In this document: one piece after another, positions 1 through 9,354 of the stretch
Position numbering within the stretch: position 1 is the first letter of the stretch
How the letters are laid out: each line of letters opens with the position of its first letter
Assembly: GCA_964502215.1 (NCBI GenBank)
Contig: CAZCUN010000023.1
Coordinates: forward strand, 1 to 45,712
Direction: 5' to 3'
Length of the DNA stretch: 45,712 nt
Origin: JAALLB01 sp964502215
GTDB taxonomy: Bacteria > Pseudomonadota > Alphaproteobacteria > Rhizobiales > Rhizobiaceae
Position numbers and translations under genes: made by a program
The notes under the pieces: generated by a model
What the model was told of the DNA's origin: nothing
The model's database searches: none
The model's input: the letters and a program-made list of their open reading frames with translations, nothing else

Positions 1-4
1 ATTG

Positions 5-53
5 AACCAATGGGTTAAAAAATATCTATCGTAGTTATCTGGGACAGCCCCTA
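5..53. mobile_element. Probable insertion-sequence end, left contig boundary
   Basis: This segment is the reverse complement of 45664-45712 with only two mismatches over 49 bp. The side facing the window ends in CAGCCCCTA, and the homology stops abruptly there on both sides, as expected of an IS terminus. The IS body would extend outward beyond the window, so no transposase is visible. I cannot assign an IS family from the end alone. The two copies are either the same IS end in inverted orientation or the left and right inverted repeats of one element type. Confidence 0.6.
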
Positions 54-70
54 TATTTTTTTAAAAAAAG

Positions 71-1417
71 CTACGCAGCTACTTTTTGAACGACTTCGAC
101 TATATCATCAACAACATTTTCAACCAGATTTTTGTCATCGCCTTCTGCCATAACACGGATTAAAGGCTCGGTACCAGACGCGCGAATAACAAGTCTTCCA
201 GAGTTTCCAAGTCTATTTTCAGCTTCTAATATAGCTTCTTTCACAAGGTTATCTTCAAGTGGTTCGCCATTAGCATATCGAACGTTTTTCATCAGTTGTG
301 GCACTGGCTCAAATTTGCGGCACACGTCACTTACAGGTTTGTTCTCAGCCTGCACAACTGCAAGAACCTGCAAAGCAGCGACTAGCCCATCACCCGTTGT
401 CGCAAAATCTGACATAATCATATGGCCAGATTGCTCACCACCCAAATTAAAACCGTGTTCACGCATATGTTGAACTACATAGCGATCCCCAACTTGAGTT
501 CGAATAAGGTTTAATTTCTGGTCGTTTAAAAACCGCTCAAGCCCTAAGTTTGACATCACCGTAGCGACCACACCGCCACCAGCTAATTTATTATTCTTGT
601 GCCAATATTGCGAAATCAGAGCCATAATCTGATCACCATCAATAATGTTGGAGTTTTGATCTACAACAATTAAGCGATCTGCATCACCATCTAATGCAAT
701 ACCAATATCAGCTCTAGTATCATGCACTGCTTTACAAAGTTGACCGGTACTGGTTGAACCGCAATCAAGATTAATATTCGTACCATTAGGTTTATTACCT
801 ATCGGAACAACATCTGCACCCAGTTCCCAAAGCGCCTCTGGCGCCACTTTATACGCTGCACCATTTGCACAATCCATGACAATACGCATTCCCTCAAGAG
901 TCAGTTTGCGTGGCAAAGTACGTTTAGCAAATTCAATATATCGAGCATGCACCCCTTCAACACGAGTTGCTCTTCCAATATCATTGGAATCCGCAAGTTG
1001 TGTAGTAAGCTCTTCATCTAACAGCTGCTCAATACTACTTTCAATTTTGTCAGATAATTTAAAACCATCAGGGCCAAATAATTTAATACCGTTATCTTGA
1101 TAAGCATTATGCGACGCAGAAATCATAACTCCAATATCAGCACGCATTGAGCGAGTTAACATCGCAACAGCAGGTGTCGGGATTGGGCCTAGCAAAAACA
1201 CATCCATGCCAGCAGCAGTAAAACCTGCAACAAGTGCATTTTCGATCATATATCCTGACAATCTAGTATCTTTGCCAATCACCACACGGTGGCGATGCTC
1301 GCCACGACGAAATGCAATACCAGCAGCCATGCCTACACGCATGGCAATCTCTGGTGTCATAGGAAAATGATTAGCAGTACCGCGAATACCGTCAGTGCCA
1401 AAATACTTACGTGTCAT
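71..1417 (-). CDS. glmM: Phosphoglucosamine mutase
   Basis: GlmM converts glucosamine-6-phosphate to glucosamine-1-phosphate on the way to UDP-GlcNAc, for peptidoglycan and lipid A, in the cytoplasm. At 448 aa it has the usual family length. The N-terminus has FGTDGIRG, the active-site loop SASHN lies near residues 100-104 (phosphorylated serine about 102), the metal loop DGDADR near 245, and the phosphate-binding RASGTEPLIRVM near the C-terminus. It lies downstream of ftsH on the same strand, an order common in proteobacteria, but 196 bp with a terminator separate them, so it probably has its own promoter. The gene stops just inside the putative IS end. Confidence 0.97.
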   Translation of the reverse strand: MTRKYFGTDGIRGTANHFPMTPEIAMRVGMAAGIAFRRGEHRHRVVIGKDTRLSGYMIENALVAGFTAAGMDVFLLGPIPTPAVAMLTRSMRADIGVMISASHNAYQDNGIKLFGPDGFKLSDKIESSIEQLLDEELTTQLADSNDIGRATRVEGVHARYIEFAKRTLPRKLTLEGMRIVMDCANGAAYKVAPEALWELGADVVPIGNKPNGTNINLDCGSTSTGQLCKAVHDTRADIGIALDGDADRLIVVDQNSNIIDGDQIMALISQYWHKNNKLAGGGVVATVMSNLGLERFLNDQKLNLIRTQVGDRYVVQHMREHGFNLGGEQSGHMIMSDFATTGDGLVAALQVLAVVQAENKPVSDVCRKFEPVPQLMKNVRYANGEPLEDNLVKEAILEAENRLGNSGRLVIRASGTEPLIRVMAEGDDKNLVENVVDDIVEVVQKVAA

Positions 1418-1460
1418 TATTAGTTACCCAAATTTTAGTGCTATAGACCCAGCTACCCTT

Positions 1461-1494
1461 AATACCTCATACACACCCTCAATACCTCATACAC
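1461..1494. repeat. Two-copy 14-bp direct repeat, 20-bp period
   Basis: The 14-mer AATACCTCATACAC occurs at 1461-1474 and again at 1481-1494, about two helical turns apart, in the glmM upstream region. It is followed at once by a short inverted repeat (CACTAT, 7-nt spacer, ATAGTG). It could be a regulator site for glmM or a chance short duplication. Confidence 0.45.
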
Positions 1495-1550
1495 TATGAG
1501 TGTTATAGTGAGCATTCAAAATGTGTATCAGATTATAACACATCTAAAGC

Positions 1551-1585
1551 AAAAAGACCGCAAACTTTAAAAGTAGCGGTCTTTT
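1551..1585 (-). terminator. Rho-independent terminator after ftsH
   Basis: The inverted repeat AAAGACCGC / GCGGTCTTT with a 14-nt internal segment is followed on the minus strand by a run of five T. It lies about 30 bp beyond the ftsH stop and separates ftsH from glmM. Confidence 0.75.
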
Positions 1586-1613
1586 ATGGTTAATAGAAAG
1601 TAACAATGAACTC

Positions 1614-3536
1614 CTATGACGGCTGGGGCTCCATATCACCCGAGTCAGGTTCGCCACCTTTTTTCTTCTTACCAGCAGTTGGAACAGCAGAACCTCTTGA
1701 AGGCGGTTTCCCAGAATCTTCATCCCGATTAGGCGGATTGCCTTTTAGGAGTTCAGCTATTTCGTCACCAGAAAGCGTTTCATATTCAAGAAGACCTTGA
1801 GAAAGTGTCTCCCAGTCTTTCTTTTTCTTCTTAATAATCTTGGTTGCTTCAGAATAAGCATCATCCACAAGTCTGCGAACTTCGCTATCTATAATCTGAG
1901 CGGTAGCCTCAGATGTTGTTCCCATAGAGCCACCCATACCAAGATAGTTTTGTTGGTTCTGGTCACCACTATAATTAACTTGCCCAAGCTTGTCAGAATA
2001 ACCCCACTCGGTCACCATTGCTTTTGCAAGCTTTGTTGCTTGTTGAATATCAGAGGAGGCACCAGACGTGATGTTATCTTTGCCGAACTTAAGTTCTTCT
2101 GCAACACGGCCACCCATCATAATAGCAAGACGAGAAACCATATATTTATAGCTCATTGAATAGCGGTCGCCTTCTGGCAATTGCATCACCATACCCAATG
2201 CGCGTCCACGTGGAATAATCGTAGCTTTATGCACAGGATCAGAGGCTGGCACATTTAACGCGACAATAGCGTGCCCTGCTTCATGATAAGCTGTATTCAT
2301 TTTTTCTTCTTCAGACATAGCAGTTGACCGACGCTCCGCACCCATCATTACTTTATCTTTTGCATCTTCAAATTCCGCCATACTAACCATACGGCGATTT
2401 CTGCGTGCAGCGAGAAGCGCAGCTTCATTTACTAAGTTCATTAAATCAGCACCCGAAAATCCGGGCGTACCACGCGCAAGAATTTTAAGGTCAACATTAT
2501 CAGTAAGTGGAACTTTACGTGCGTGAACTTTAAGAATTTTCTCACGGCCAGTAACGTCTGGATTAGGCACAACCACTTCACGGTCAAAACGACCTGGACG
2601 AAGAAGTGCCGGATCAAGCACATCAGGACGGTTAGTAGCAGCAATCAGGATAATACCTTCATTTGCTTCAAAACCATCCATCTCTACTAGAAGTTGGTTC
2701 AATGTTTGCTCACGCTCATCATTACCACCGCCATGGCCTGCACCACGATGACGACCCACTGCATCAATCTCATCAATAAAGATAATACATGGCGCATTCT
2801 TTTTCGCTTGTTCAAACATATCACGAACACGGCTTGCACCAACGCCTACAAACATTTCAACAAAATCAGAACCAGAAATTGTAAAGAAAGGTACATTCGC
2901 TTCGCCCGCAACCGAACGCGCAAGTAATGTTTTACCAGTACCTGGAGGGCCAACAAGCAAGACGCCATGCGGTATCTTACCACCTAAGCGTTGATACTTT
3001 GTAGGATCGCGAAGGAAATCAACAATTTCTTCTAAATCTTCTTTTGCTTCATCAACACCCGCAACATCTTCAAAAGTCACACGCCCCTGTGTTTCAGTCA
3101 GCATTTTGGCTTTAGACTTACCAAAGCCCATTGCACCTTTGTTAGAGCCTTGCATCTGGCGCATGAAGAAAATCCACACCGCAAGAATAATAAACATTGG
3201 CAACCAGCTTATAAGCATTCCTAAAACTGAAGAACCTTCATTTGGCGGCGTTGCATTAATGATAACACCGCGCTCTTCCAGTTTACTAACCAGCGCAGGA
3301 TCATCTGGAGCATAAGTTTCAAATCTGCTGTCATTGTCAGAATAAACACCTGTAATCACACGACCAGCAATCTCAACACTTTTCACGTTGTTATTTTCAA
3401 CTTCATCAAGAAATTTTGAATAAGCAACTTCAGATGATTGGCGCTGCTGCGTAGGGTTTTGGAATAAATTAAACAGAGCAATTAGCATAACGCCAATAAT
3501 TGCCCACAAAGCAAGATTTCTGAAATTAGAGTTCAT
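1614..3536 (-). CDS. ftsH: ATP-dependent zinc metalloprotease FtsH
   Basis: Membrane-anchored AAA+ protease that degrades misfolded membrane proteins and short-lived regulators; in this lineage it also controls LpxC and sigma-32. I start it at the MNSNFRN methionine (640 aa); a longer reading from 3560 adds eight residues with no family support. Visible in order: a transmembrane helix near residues 8-25, a periplasmic domain, a second helix near 105-122, the AAA module with Walker A GPPGTGKT, IIFIDEIDAVG and the second region of homology ATNRPDVLDPALLRPGRFD, then the zinc site HEAGH. The C-terminal tail is low-complexity with Lys runs. tilS is 145 bp upstream on the same strand. Confidence 0.97.
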   Translation of the reverse strand: MNSNFRNLALWAIIGVMLIALFNLFQNPTQQRQSSEVAYSKFLDEVENNNVKSVEIAGRVITGVYSDNDSRFETYAPDDPALVSKLEERGVIINATPPNEGSSVLGMLISWLPMFIILAVWIFFMRQMQGSNKGAMGFGKSKAKMLTETQGRVTFEDVAGVDEAKEDLEEIVDFLRDPTKYQRLGGKIPHGVLLVGPPGTGKTLLARSVAGEANVPFFTISGSDFVEMFVGVGASRVRDMFEQAKKNAPCIIFIDEIDAVGRHRGAGHGGGNDEREQTLNQLLVEMDGFEANEGIILIAATNRPDVLDPALLRPGRFDREVVVPNPDVTGREKILKVHARKVPLTDNVDLKILARGTPGFSGADLMNLVNEAALLAARRNRRMVSMAEFEDAKDKVMMGAERRSTAMSEEEKMNTAYHEAGHAIVALNVPASDPVHKATIIPRGRALGMVMQLPEGDRYSMSYKYMVSRLAIMMGGRVAEELKFGKDNITSGASSDIQQATKLAKAMVTEWGYSDKLGQVNYSGDQNQQNYLGMGGSMGTTSEATAQIIDSEVRRLVDDAYSEATKIIKKKKKDWETLSQGLLEYETLSGDEIAELLKGNPPNRDEDSGKPPSRGSAVPTAGKKKKGGEPDSGDMEPQPS

Positions 3537-3681
3537 TGGAACTTCCTGAAGTAAATGCACCTAATATGAGATTATAAAAGGTTTTTATTGTGTTGTCTTT
3601 AAATAGGTTCAGTTAGGTTAATTTCCAAGCCTTGATGCAGTATTTTTTCACTAATTACAAACATGTGGATTAATCTACACC

Positions 3682-5013
3682 CTAGCCTACTTGCCTTAAG
3701 CTGCCCATGCGAGTTTTTAACGCATCTATAAAATGCAAAAGCGATAGATCATATTCTGGGCAAAAATACTCAATTGAACGAACACACATCGTAAGCCGTA
3801 ATCTAGATGGCATCTCAAACCCTTTGATAAATGGCAAAATAATATCATCCCCATCACCACAAAGATAAGGTGTACCCCCTAAAACAGCACGAGGTTTTAC
3901 ATTAAATTTTTTATCTCTTATGGTTTCTAGCGCTTGCAGTTGATCCGATGACAATGGCCCACAAAAATAAGAAGATGAGCTACTATTTTCTATAAAATAA
4001 CGACCATCCCACAATACACCATCGCCAGGCCCCACAACAATTGATGGTAGGTTGCGTTTTTCGCGATAAAATTTCCAATGCTCACCATCCTGTTCAATCA
4101 CGCAATTCCCCAAAGTAATACGATGGTTTGCTTGGTCATCCTGAAGAAGTTGTTCAGTACTTTTGCCAGAAGCAAAATATTCAGCGCCACCTGCGATTGC
4201 GATTAAAACTTGAAGAATTAGTTTTTTAACAGCAGGCGCAACACCATTCAGTGCGAAATTAGGAAGCAAATAAAGCGGCCCCTCACCTAATATAACGTGT
4301 TCGGAAAGGATAACCGAAGCTTTATCAGCCATTGATTTTCTCAACTGGCCTGAAAGGCTCGCAAATTGACACAAATCTGAAATCTTATTTTCATCTGAAC
4401 CCAAGGTATTACGAATTCGAACCCGCTCATAAGCCTCATCAAAGTTACTCGGATCCTCAATCCAGCTTTGATTAATTTCTTTTAAATAATCTCTCAATGC
4501 ATTTCTGGTGACACCTAAAAGAGGACGCAACAATTTAACTCTACTCGGCAATAACATCATTGGCGCAATACCAGAAAGACCCCGCCCTTGCTGACCTTCT
4601 TGGCCACGCGCATTTCGCATCAAAATTGTTTCAGCCTGATCATTAGCCGCATGCCCAACCAGAATTGTATTTGCCCCAATATCAAGCGCGAATTCTTCCA
4701 GTAATTCATAACGAGCATGCCGCGCAGCTTGTGAAATACCGCTCGTTGGCTTTTGCCCATCCCATACAAGCGTTAGGTGAGGAAGGTTAAGCCCTTCACT
4801 CACACCAGAAACAAACGCAGCCTCTGCTGCAGCTTCAGGCCGTAGACCATGGTCAATGGTTACTATTTGCAGATTAGCATCAACCGTTTTTGCCCAGCTT
4901 GAAGCCAGCAATAAGAGTGCTATTGAATCACTACCACCAGAAACAGCAATAATAATAGGTGAGTCTGTATCAACACCTTGGAATAATTTAAGTGGATTGA
5001 TTAGATCAAACAT
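3682..5013 (-). CDS. tilS: tRNA(Ile)-lysidine synthetase
   Basis: TilS adenylates and lysidinylates C34 of the tRNA-Ile that reads AUA codons. The PP-loop SGGSDS lies at residues 25-30, followed by TIDHGLRPEAAAEA and the HAANDQAETILMR segment of the N-type ATP pyrophosphatase domain. The C-terminal half is poorly conserved, as usual in alphaproteobacteria. The length of 443 aa fits. It sits between cpoB and ftsH, the standard alphaproteobacterial order, 22 bp after the cpoB stop, so it is probably transcribed with cpoB. Confidence 0.95.
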   Translation of the reverse strand: MFDLINPLKLFQGVDTDSPIIIAVSGGSDSIALLLLASSWAKTVDANLQIVTIDHGLRPEAAAEAAFVSGVSEGLNLPHLTLVWDGQKPTSGISQAARHARYELLEEFALDIGANTILVGHAANDQAETILMRNARGQEGQQGRGLSGIAPMMLLPSRVKLLRPLLGVTRNALRDYLKEINQSWIEDPSNFDEAYERVRIRNTLGSDENKISDLCQFASLSGQLRKSMADKASVILSEHVILGEGPLYLLPNFALNGVAPAVKKLILQVLIAIAGGAEYFASGKSTEQLLQDDQANHRITLGNCVIEQDGEHWKFYREKRNLPSIVVGPGDGVLWDGRYFIENSSSSSYFCGPLSSDQLQALETIRDKKFNVKPRAVLGGTPYLCGDGDDIILPFIKGFEMPSRLRLTMCVRSIEYFCPEYDLSLLHFIDALKTRMGSLRQVG

Positions 5014-5035
5014 TATTCAACTTAATAGATTAGAT

Positions 5036-6010
5036 TTAATTGGTAAGACAACGCGCAGCATTTTGTTCGTAAGCAACATTACGCCTTATAACACGAGAGC
5101 TATCAGGATACTTTTGAGTGACTTTAGCAAAAGTCGCACAAGCAAGTTCTCGTTGATTAAGCCCTGCTAAAGATACCCCTAATTTTAATAGTGTTTGAGG
5201 CCCAAACTTACTATTTGGCCAGCGCTTTTGCGCATTTAGATAAACCTCAGCAGCATCCTTGAAACGTGACCGCCCCAAGAAACTTTCTCCAAGCCAAAAA
5301 CGCGCTTCAGGCAAACGAGGATGATCTGTAAAACGATCAGAGAAATTTACTAATGCAATTTCTGCATCCTCATAGCGTCCTGTTTGAACATAATTATACC
5401 CAAGATCAAAAAGTGCCTCAGGAGTTTCTGGCAAAAGATTTTGCTGCTCACCTACTTTTGGCAAAGCAGTAAGATCAAGCGGCTTACCAATTGTGCTATT
5501 TATAATATTACCATTCGCATCAAATTGAATTGTACCAAGCGTTTGAGAAAGGTTGGTTTCTACCCCACTCTCACCTTGGTAAATTTCAACACCATCGATA
5601 GTTGGCACGTTAGCCGCTTGCGTTTCTTGCGAGCTAGAATTTCCGCCTGTATCAGTATTTGTTAAATTCTGATCAGACGGCTCAGGCTTTTCCAGGCCTG
5701 TATCTCCCTCATTATTAGAAGCAAGATTATCAGTAGTCCCATCATCCAGTGATCCCTTTTTTTGCTCTAACTCTTGGAAACGAAATTCATTGTCTTCATT
5801 TTGAAGGCGCAGTTTTTCTTGAAGCTCTAACAGTTGGAAAGTCAATTCTTCAATACGACCATTGAGTTGACGCACTTGCTCTTCAAGCACACTAACACGA
5901 TAAGCAGCATCTCCAGATTGCACTTTAATAATTGGCGTTCCAGGCTCCAAGGCATGCGCAGGTAAAACAACCGCACATCCAAGGCATAAGGAAAGAAACA
6001 GTCTTTTCAT
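5036..6010 (-). CDS. cpoB: Tol-Pal accessory protein CpoB (YbgF), periplasmic TPR protein
   Basis: CpoB coordinates peptidoglycan synthesis with Tol-driven outer-membrane constriction. I use the internal ATG at MKRLFLSLCLGC because it gives a clean signal peptide ending at AHA; the reading from 6076 adds 22 residues without support. After the signal comes a coiled coil (VRQLNGRIEELTFQLLELQEKL, roughly residues 45-90), an acidic Ser/Thr/Asn-rich linker, and C-terminal tetratricopeptide repeats (ALFDLGYNYVQTGRYEDAE and RFWLGESFLGRSRFKDAAEVYLNA). A terminator after pal suggests a separate promoter in 6011-6118. Confidence 0.92.
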   Translation of the reverse strand: MKRLFLSLCLGCAVVLPAHALEPGTPIIKVQSGDAAYRVSVLEEQVRQLNGRIEELTFQLLELQEKLRLQNEDNEFRFQELEQKKGSLDDGTTDNLASNNEGDTGLEKPEPSDQNLTNTDTGGNSSSQETQAANVPTIDGVEIYQGESGVETNLSQTLGTIQFDANGNIINSTIGKPLDLTALPKVGEQQNLLPETPEALFDLGYNYVQTGRYEDAEIALVNFSDRFTDHPRLPEARFWLGESFLGRSRFKDAAEVYLNAQKRWPNSKFGPQTLLKLGVSLAGLNQRELACATFAKVTQKYPDSSRVIRRNVAYEQNAARCLTN

Positions 6011-6118
6011 TCTTAATTCCCCAAATTCAATAAATAATATCAACCGCAATGAAGCAGTCTTCTCACTAATAAGCAATAAAACTGCGACTAAATTTTGTTG
6101 GATTTAAATAAAGGCAAT

Positions 6119-6146
6119 AAAAAAGCGGCTCATAAAGAGCCGCTTT
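6119..6146 (-). terminator. Rho-independent terminator after pal
   Basis: A perfect 10-bp stem AAAGCGGCTC / GAGCCGCTTT with a 5-nt loop is followed on the minus strand by a run of six T, about 30 bp after the pal stop. It separates pal from cpoB. Confidence 0.85.
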
Positions 6147-6174
6147 GAAAATCCAAACAGGAAATTTGGCTTTT

Positions 6175-6708
6175 TTAACCTTGAGGTGAAGTCAAGGCAG
6201 TTCTTGCTCGTCGGTTTTGAGACCAACATGAAATATCGTTACAAACAGCTACTGGACGCTCTTTACCAAACGAAATCGTACGGATGCGATTTCTAGGAAC
6301 ACCTTGTGCCGCCAAGAAGTCACGCGTTGCAGAAGCGCGTCTAGCGCCAAGTGCCAAGTTAAACTCACGCGTTCCACGTTCATCCGCATGACCTTCAATC
6401 GTAATTGGGTAATTAGGATAACGTAGCAACCATTGTGATTGTCTTGTTAGGGTTTGACGCGCTGTCGAAGTTAAAACTGAAGAACCCGTTTCAAAGAAAA
6501 CACGGTCACCAATTTGGCTTGTAAATTCACCAGGTGAACCTGGCGCATTAGCACCACCAGTGCCGCCTAGATTACCATTGTTATTATTCAAACCCAATTG
6601 ACCAGAATTATCTGGAAGTTTCTCTTTTTTTGCACAACCAGCAACCGCAAGACCTAAAGCCAATGCAAGAACCGCTGGTGATTTCAAAATTGATGTTGCA
6701 GCAAGCAT
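6175..6708 (-). CDS. pal: Peptidoglycan-associated lipoprotein Pal
   Basis: Outer-membrane lipoprotein that binds peptidoglycan and is recruited to the division site by the Tol complex. A lipoprotein signal ends in LAVAGC with the lipidated cysteine at residue 25. A Gly/Asn-rich linker follows, then an OmpA-like domain (about residues 65-177) with ITIEGHADERGTREFNLALGARRA, which carries the Asp and Arg that bind diaminopimelate. At 177 aa the length is normal. It is 217 bp downstream of tolB, with its own terminator, so a dedicated promoter is likely. Confidence 0.97.
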   Translation of the reverse strand: MLAATSILKSPAVLALALGLAVAGCAKKEKLPDNSGQLGLNNNNGNLGGTGGANAPGSPGEFTSQIGDRVFFETGSSVLTSTARQTLTRQSQWLLRYPNYPITIEGHADERGTREFNLALGARRASATRDFLAAQGVPRNRIRTISFGKERPVAVCNDISCWSQNRRARTALTSPQG

Positions 6709-6870
6709 GTGCCCGACGCTCCTATAAAATTTTATCTGTTTTGATAATAACTTGTTCAGGTTAATTCCCAGTCAAGAAATAGGGTTAACAAAGTCTTTAT
6801 CACTCTATTTTTCAAATGTACTTTTCGTTGTATTAGCCATTGAACATTGCAATATGTCAAAATGGCGGCA

Positions 6871-6894
6871 GTCTAGTTGATATGACAACTAGAC
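6871..6894. repeat. Perfect 9-bp inverted repeat between tolB and pal
   Basis: GTCTAGTTG and CAACTAGAC flank a 6-nt loop. No T run follows on the minus strand, so it is not a classical terminator. It could be an mRNA-stabilising or attenuating hairpin between tolB and pal, or an operator. The rest of the 217-bp gap shows no gene. Confidence 0.6.
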
Positions 6895-6925
6895 CACAAT
6901 CAATCAAGAGTCTTTCAAAAACAAC

Positions 6926-8230
6926 TTAATCAAGCAAAGGTGACCAAGCAGGATCTGATGCGAATGAAGGTGTTTTGATGCGACGCTCATTACGACCCGT
7001 CAAATCAATCGAATAAAGCTTTGGTCCACCAGAAGCGCCTGGGCTTTCGCGGAAGAACATTAACACACGACCATTTGGTGCCCATGTTGGCCCTTCGTTG
7101 TGAAAACCTTCAGCTAAAATCCGCTCACCACTACCATCTGGTTTCATAACACCAATTAAAAACTGTCCGCCTGTTTGCTTAGTAAATGCAATCAGATCAC
7201 CACGAGGCGACCAAACAGGTGTTGAATATCTGCCATTACCAAACGAAATACGCTTTGGTTGACCACCACCAGCGCTCATTACATAAAGTTGCTGGCGCCC
7301 ACCGCGATCAGATTCAAAAACAATACGTGAACTATCAGGTGCATAAGAGGGCGCTGTATCAATCGCAGAACCGCTTGTTAAGCGTGTAGTGTTCTTTGAC
7401 CGCAAGTCCATCGAATAAATGTTTGCATTACCATCTTGTTGTAAGCTTAGCACAATTTTCTGACCATCAGGTGAGAACCGTGGAGAGAAAGTCATGCCTG
7501 GGAAATTACCAACCACTTCACGCTGACCTGTTTCAATTTGCAGTAAATAAACCCGAGGCTGACCACCATCAAATGACATATAAGTCACTTCTTGACGCGT
7601 TGGTGAAAAACGCGGCGTTAAAACCAAGTCGCTACCTCTAGTTAAAGTACGAACATTTGCTCCATCCTGATCCATAATAGCTAGACGCTTCACACGTTTA
7701 TTTTTAGGGCCAGACTCATCAACGAATACGACACGCGTATCAAAATAGCCTTTTTCGCCAGTTAAACCTTCATAGATTTTATCAGAAATAATATGTGCTG
7801 CACGACGCCAAAACTTTGCTTCAATCTCAAGACGCTTACCTGTAAATACCTCATCAGCAGCGAACACATCCCAAAGACGATAATCAACCCGAATACGACC
7901 ACCACTAATTTTAGTAACAGCACCATTTGCTAAAGCCTGCACATTCAAAACGCGCCAATCTTCGAACTTTGGCTGACCACCAACATCAAGTGATTTTTGA
8001 ATAAAAGCCGCCTTATCTGTTACTTTGAACAAACCAGAGTTTCGCAAATTTCTTGCAATAACTGCAGAAATATCTTGACCAACTTTATCGCCTTGAAAAT
8101 CCATTATAGCAATTGGCAAAGGCTCAACATTGCCACGAGTAATATCAAACTCAATCCGAGCATTTGCATTTGCAGCAAGTGCAAAAAGCGCAAAAAGCGT
8201 TATGAATATTCTTTGAATTATTGATAACAT
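6926..8230 (-). CDS. tolB: Tol-Pal system periplasmic protein TolB
   Basis: Periplasmic beta-propeller protein that cycles between Pal and TolA. A Sec signal peptide ends near ANANA (about residue 24) and the mature protein begins RIEFDI. The N-terminal TolB domain is followed by WD40-like propeller repeats, seen as recurrent blocks such as PRFSPTRQEVTYMSF, PRFSPDGQKIVLSL, PSYAPDSSRIVFES and PVWSPRGDLIAFT. The length of 434 aa is typical. It starts 23 bp after tolA and belongs to the tolQRAB transcript. Confidence 0.97.
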   Translation of the reverse strand: MLSIIQRIFITLFALFALAANANARIEFDITRGNVEPLPIAIMDFQGDKVGQDISAVIARNLRNSGLFKVTDKAAFIQKSLDVGGQPKFEDWRVLNVQALANGAVTKISGGRIRVDYRLWDVFAADEVFTGKRLEIEAKFWRRAAHIISDKIYEGLTGEKGYFDTRVVFVDESGPKNKRVKRLAIMDQDGANVRTLTRGSDLVLTPRFSPTRQEVTYMSFDGGQPRVYLLQIETGQREVVGNFPGMTFSPRFSPDGQKIVLSLQQDGNANIYSMDLRSKNTTRLTSGSAIDTAPSYAPDSSRIVFESDRGGRQQLYVMSAGGGQPKRISFGNGRYSTPVWSPRGDLIAFTKQTGGQFLIGVMKPDGSGERILAEGFHNEGPTWAPNGRVLMFFRESPGASGGPKLYSIDLTGRNERRIKTPSFASDPAWSPLLD

Positions 8231-8253
8231 CGGGTTTCCCTTTTAGTTAAGTC

Positions 8254-9348
8254 TTACTGAAACATCTTGGAAGGATAAAATGTTGGTACAATTTCCGCCC
8301 AAGTATCATATTTATCTTTTGGTAAAAAGTCATACGGGGCACAACGCTTTACCGCTCTAAGCATTGCAGGTCCATACCTTCTTTGTTCTGCTGCAGTTCC
8401 CCCTTGAACATCAACAGACGGTATACTTTTAATAGAGCCATTAGGCGCAAGTTTAATTTCAATCTTAATGGATAGATTGTCTGAAATTAGCTGACCGCTA
8501 AGACCACTTGCACATCTTTCAACTGCCGAACGAAGTGCATCCATCTCGCTACGCGAAAGCTTCCCACTTGATTTACCTTTTTTGGTACCAAGTGAAGCTG
8601 TCTTAGTAGATTTCTTCTGCCCACCAGAAGAAGCTTTCTTCTTATTTTGAAGTTTAGTTTCTTTCTTTGCAGTTTTCTTTTTTGGCGCATCCGGCTTACC
8701 ACTTGCCTTAGCCAATTCAGCCAATTGCTTACGGTCATTTGTTTTAGCTGTGTTAGGTTTTACAGGTTTTGGCTTTGGCCTTACTGCAACAGCAGGAACA
8801 GGTATTTTATTCTGCCTTATAAGTTTCTCAACTGCATCTTCTTTAATCACAGGTTCTGGCTCAGGCTCAGGCGCTTCCTTGATTGGCTCCACCTTTTCAA
8901 CTGGTTTTGGTTCAACTTTTGGTTGCTCAACTGGCGGCTCAGGTTTTACTGGTTTAGGAAGCGCTGCCACTTCTGTTGGCTTAGGCTTAGGCTTAGGCTT
9001 TGGTTTTGGCTCAGGAATAGGTGCATTTGCAGCTTCAGATGTTTCTTCTGTAGGTGCATCATCTGCCACCTCTTCTGCCTTAACATTTACATCCTTGCTT
9101 GAGTCACCCACATTCGCAGCTTCTGGATTTACTTCAGGCTTTTTAGTCGGCTTTGGTGCAGGTGTATCCGTAACTTCAGCCTCTTGCGCACCTTGAACAG
9201 CATTCGCCAAAGCTTCAATTGGAATAATATCAATCGGCACAGAATCGACATCCGCCACTTCCAAAGGTGGCGGTGCAGATGCAGATAACAATCCCCAAGA
9301 AAGGATTGCAACATGCGCAACACCAGAAAGAGTAGTACCAAGCTTCAT
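8254..9348 (-). CDS. tolA: Energy-transducing protein TolA
   Basis: TolA spans the periplasm and couples the TolQR motor to TolB/Pal. An N-terminal membrane anchor (about residues 5-23) is followed by a long Pro/Lys/Glu-rich rod with KPKPKPKPKP and PEPEPEP runs, and a C-terminal globular domain (about 270-364) containing a conserved cysteine pair (ERCASG, KRCAPY). The rod is low complexity, so apparent long open frames opposite it are not genes. It lies 6 bp after tolR. Confidence 0.95.
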   Translation of the reverse strand: MKLGTTLSGVAHVAILSWGLLSASAPPPLEVADVDSVPIDIIPIEALANAVQGAQEAEVTDTPAPKPTKKPEVNPEAANVGDSSKDVNVKAEEVADDAPTEETSEAANAPIPEPKPKPKPKPKPTEVAALPKPVKPEPPVEQPKVEPKPVEKVEPIKEAPEPEPEPVIKEDAVEKLIRQNKIPVPAVAVRPKPKPVKPNTAKTNDRKQLAELAKASGKPDAPKKKTAKKETKLQNKKKASSGGQKKSTKTASLGTKKGKSSGKLSRSEMDALRSAVERCASGLSGQLISDNLSIKIEIKLAPNGSIKSIPSVDVQGGTAAEQRRYGPAMLRAVKRCAPYDFLPKDKYDTWAEIVPTFYPSKMFQ

Positions 9349-9354
9349 CTAAGT

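Noticed and set aside
54..85. Terminator overlapping the glmM stop
   Set aside because: The AAAAAG / CTTTTT pairing with a T run is weak and has no solid GC stem.
8647..9196. Long open frames on the plus strand opposite tolA
   Set aside because: They translate to repetitive Gly/Ser/Phe or Phe/Trp/Arg text because the TolA rod is low complexity; a shadow of the real gene.
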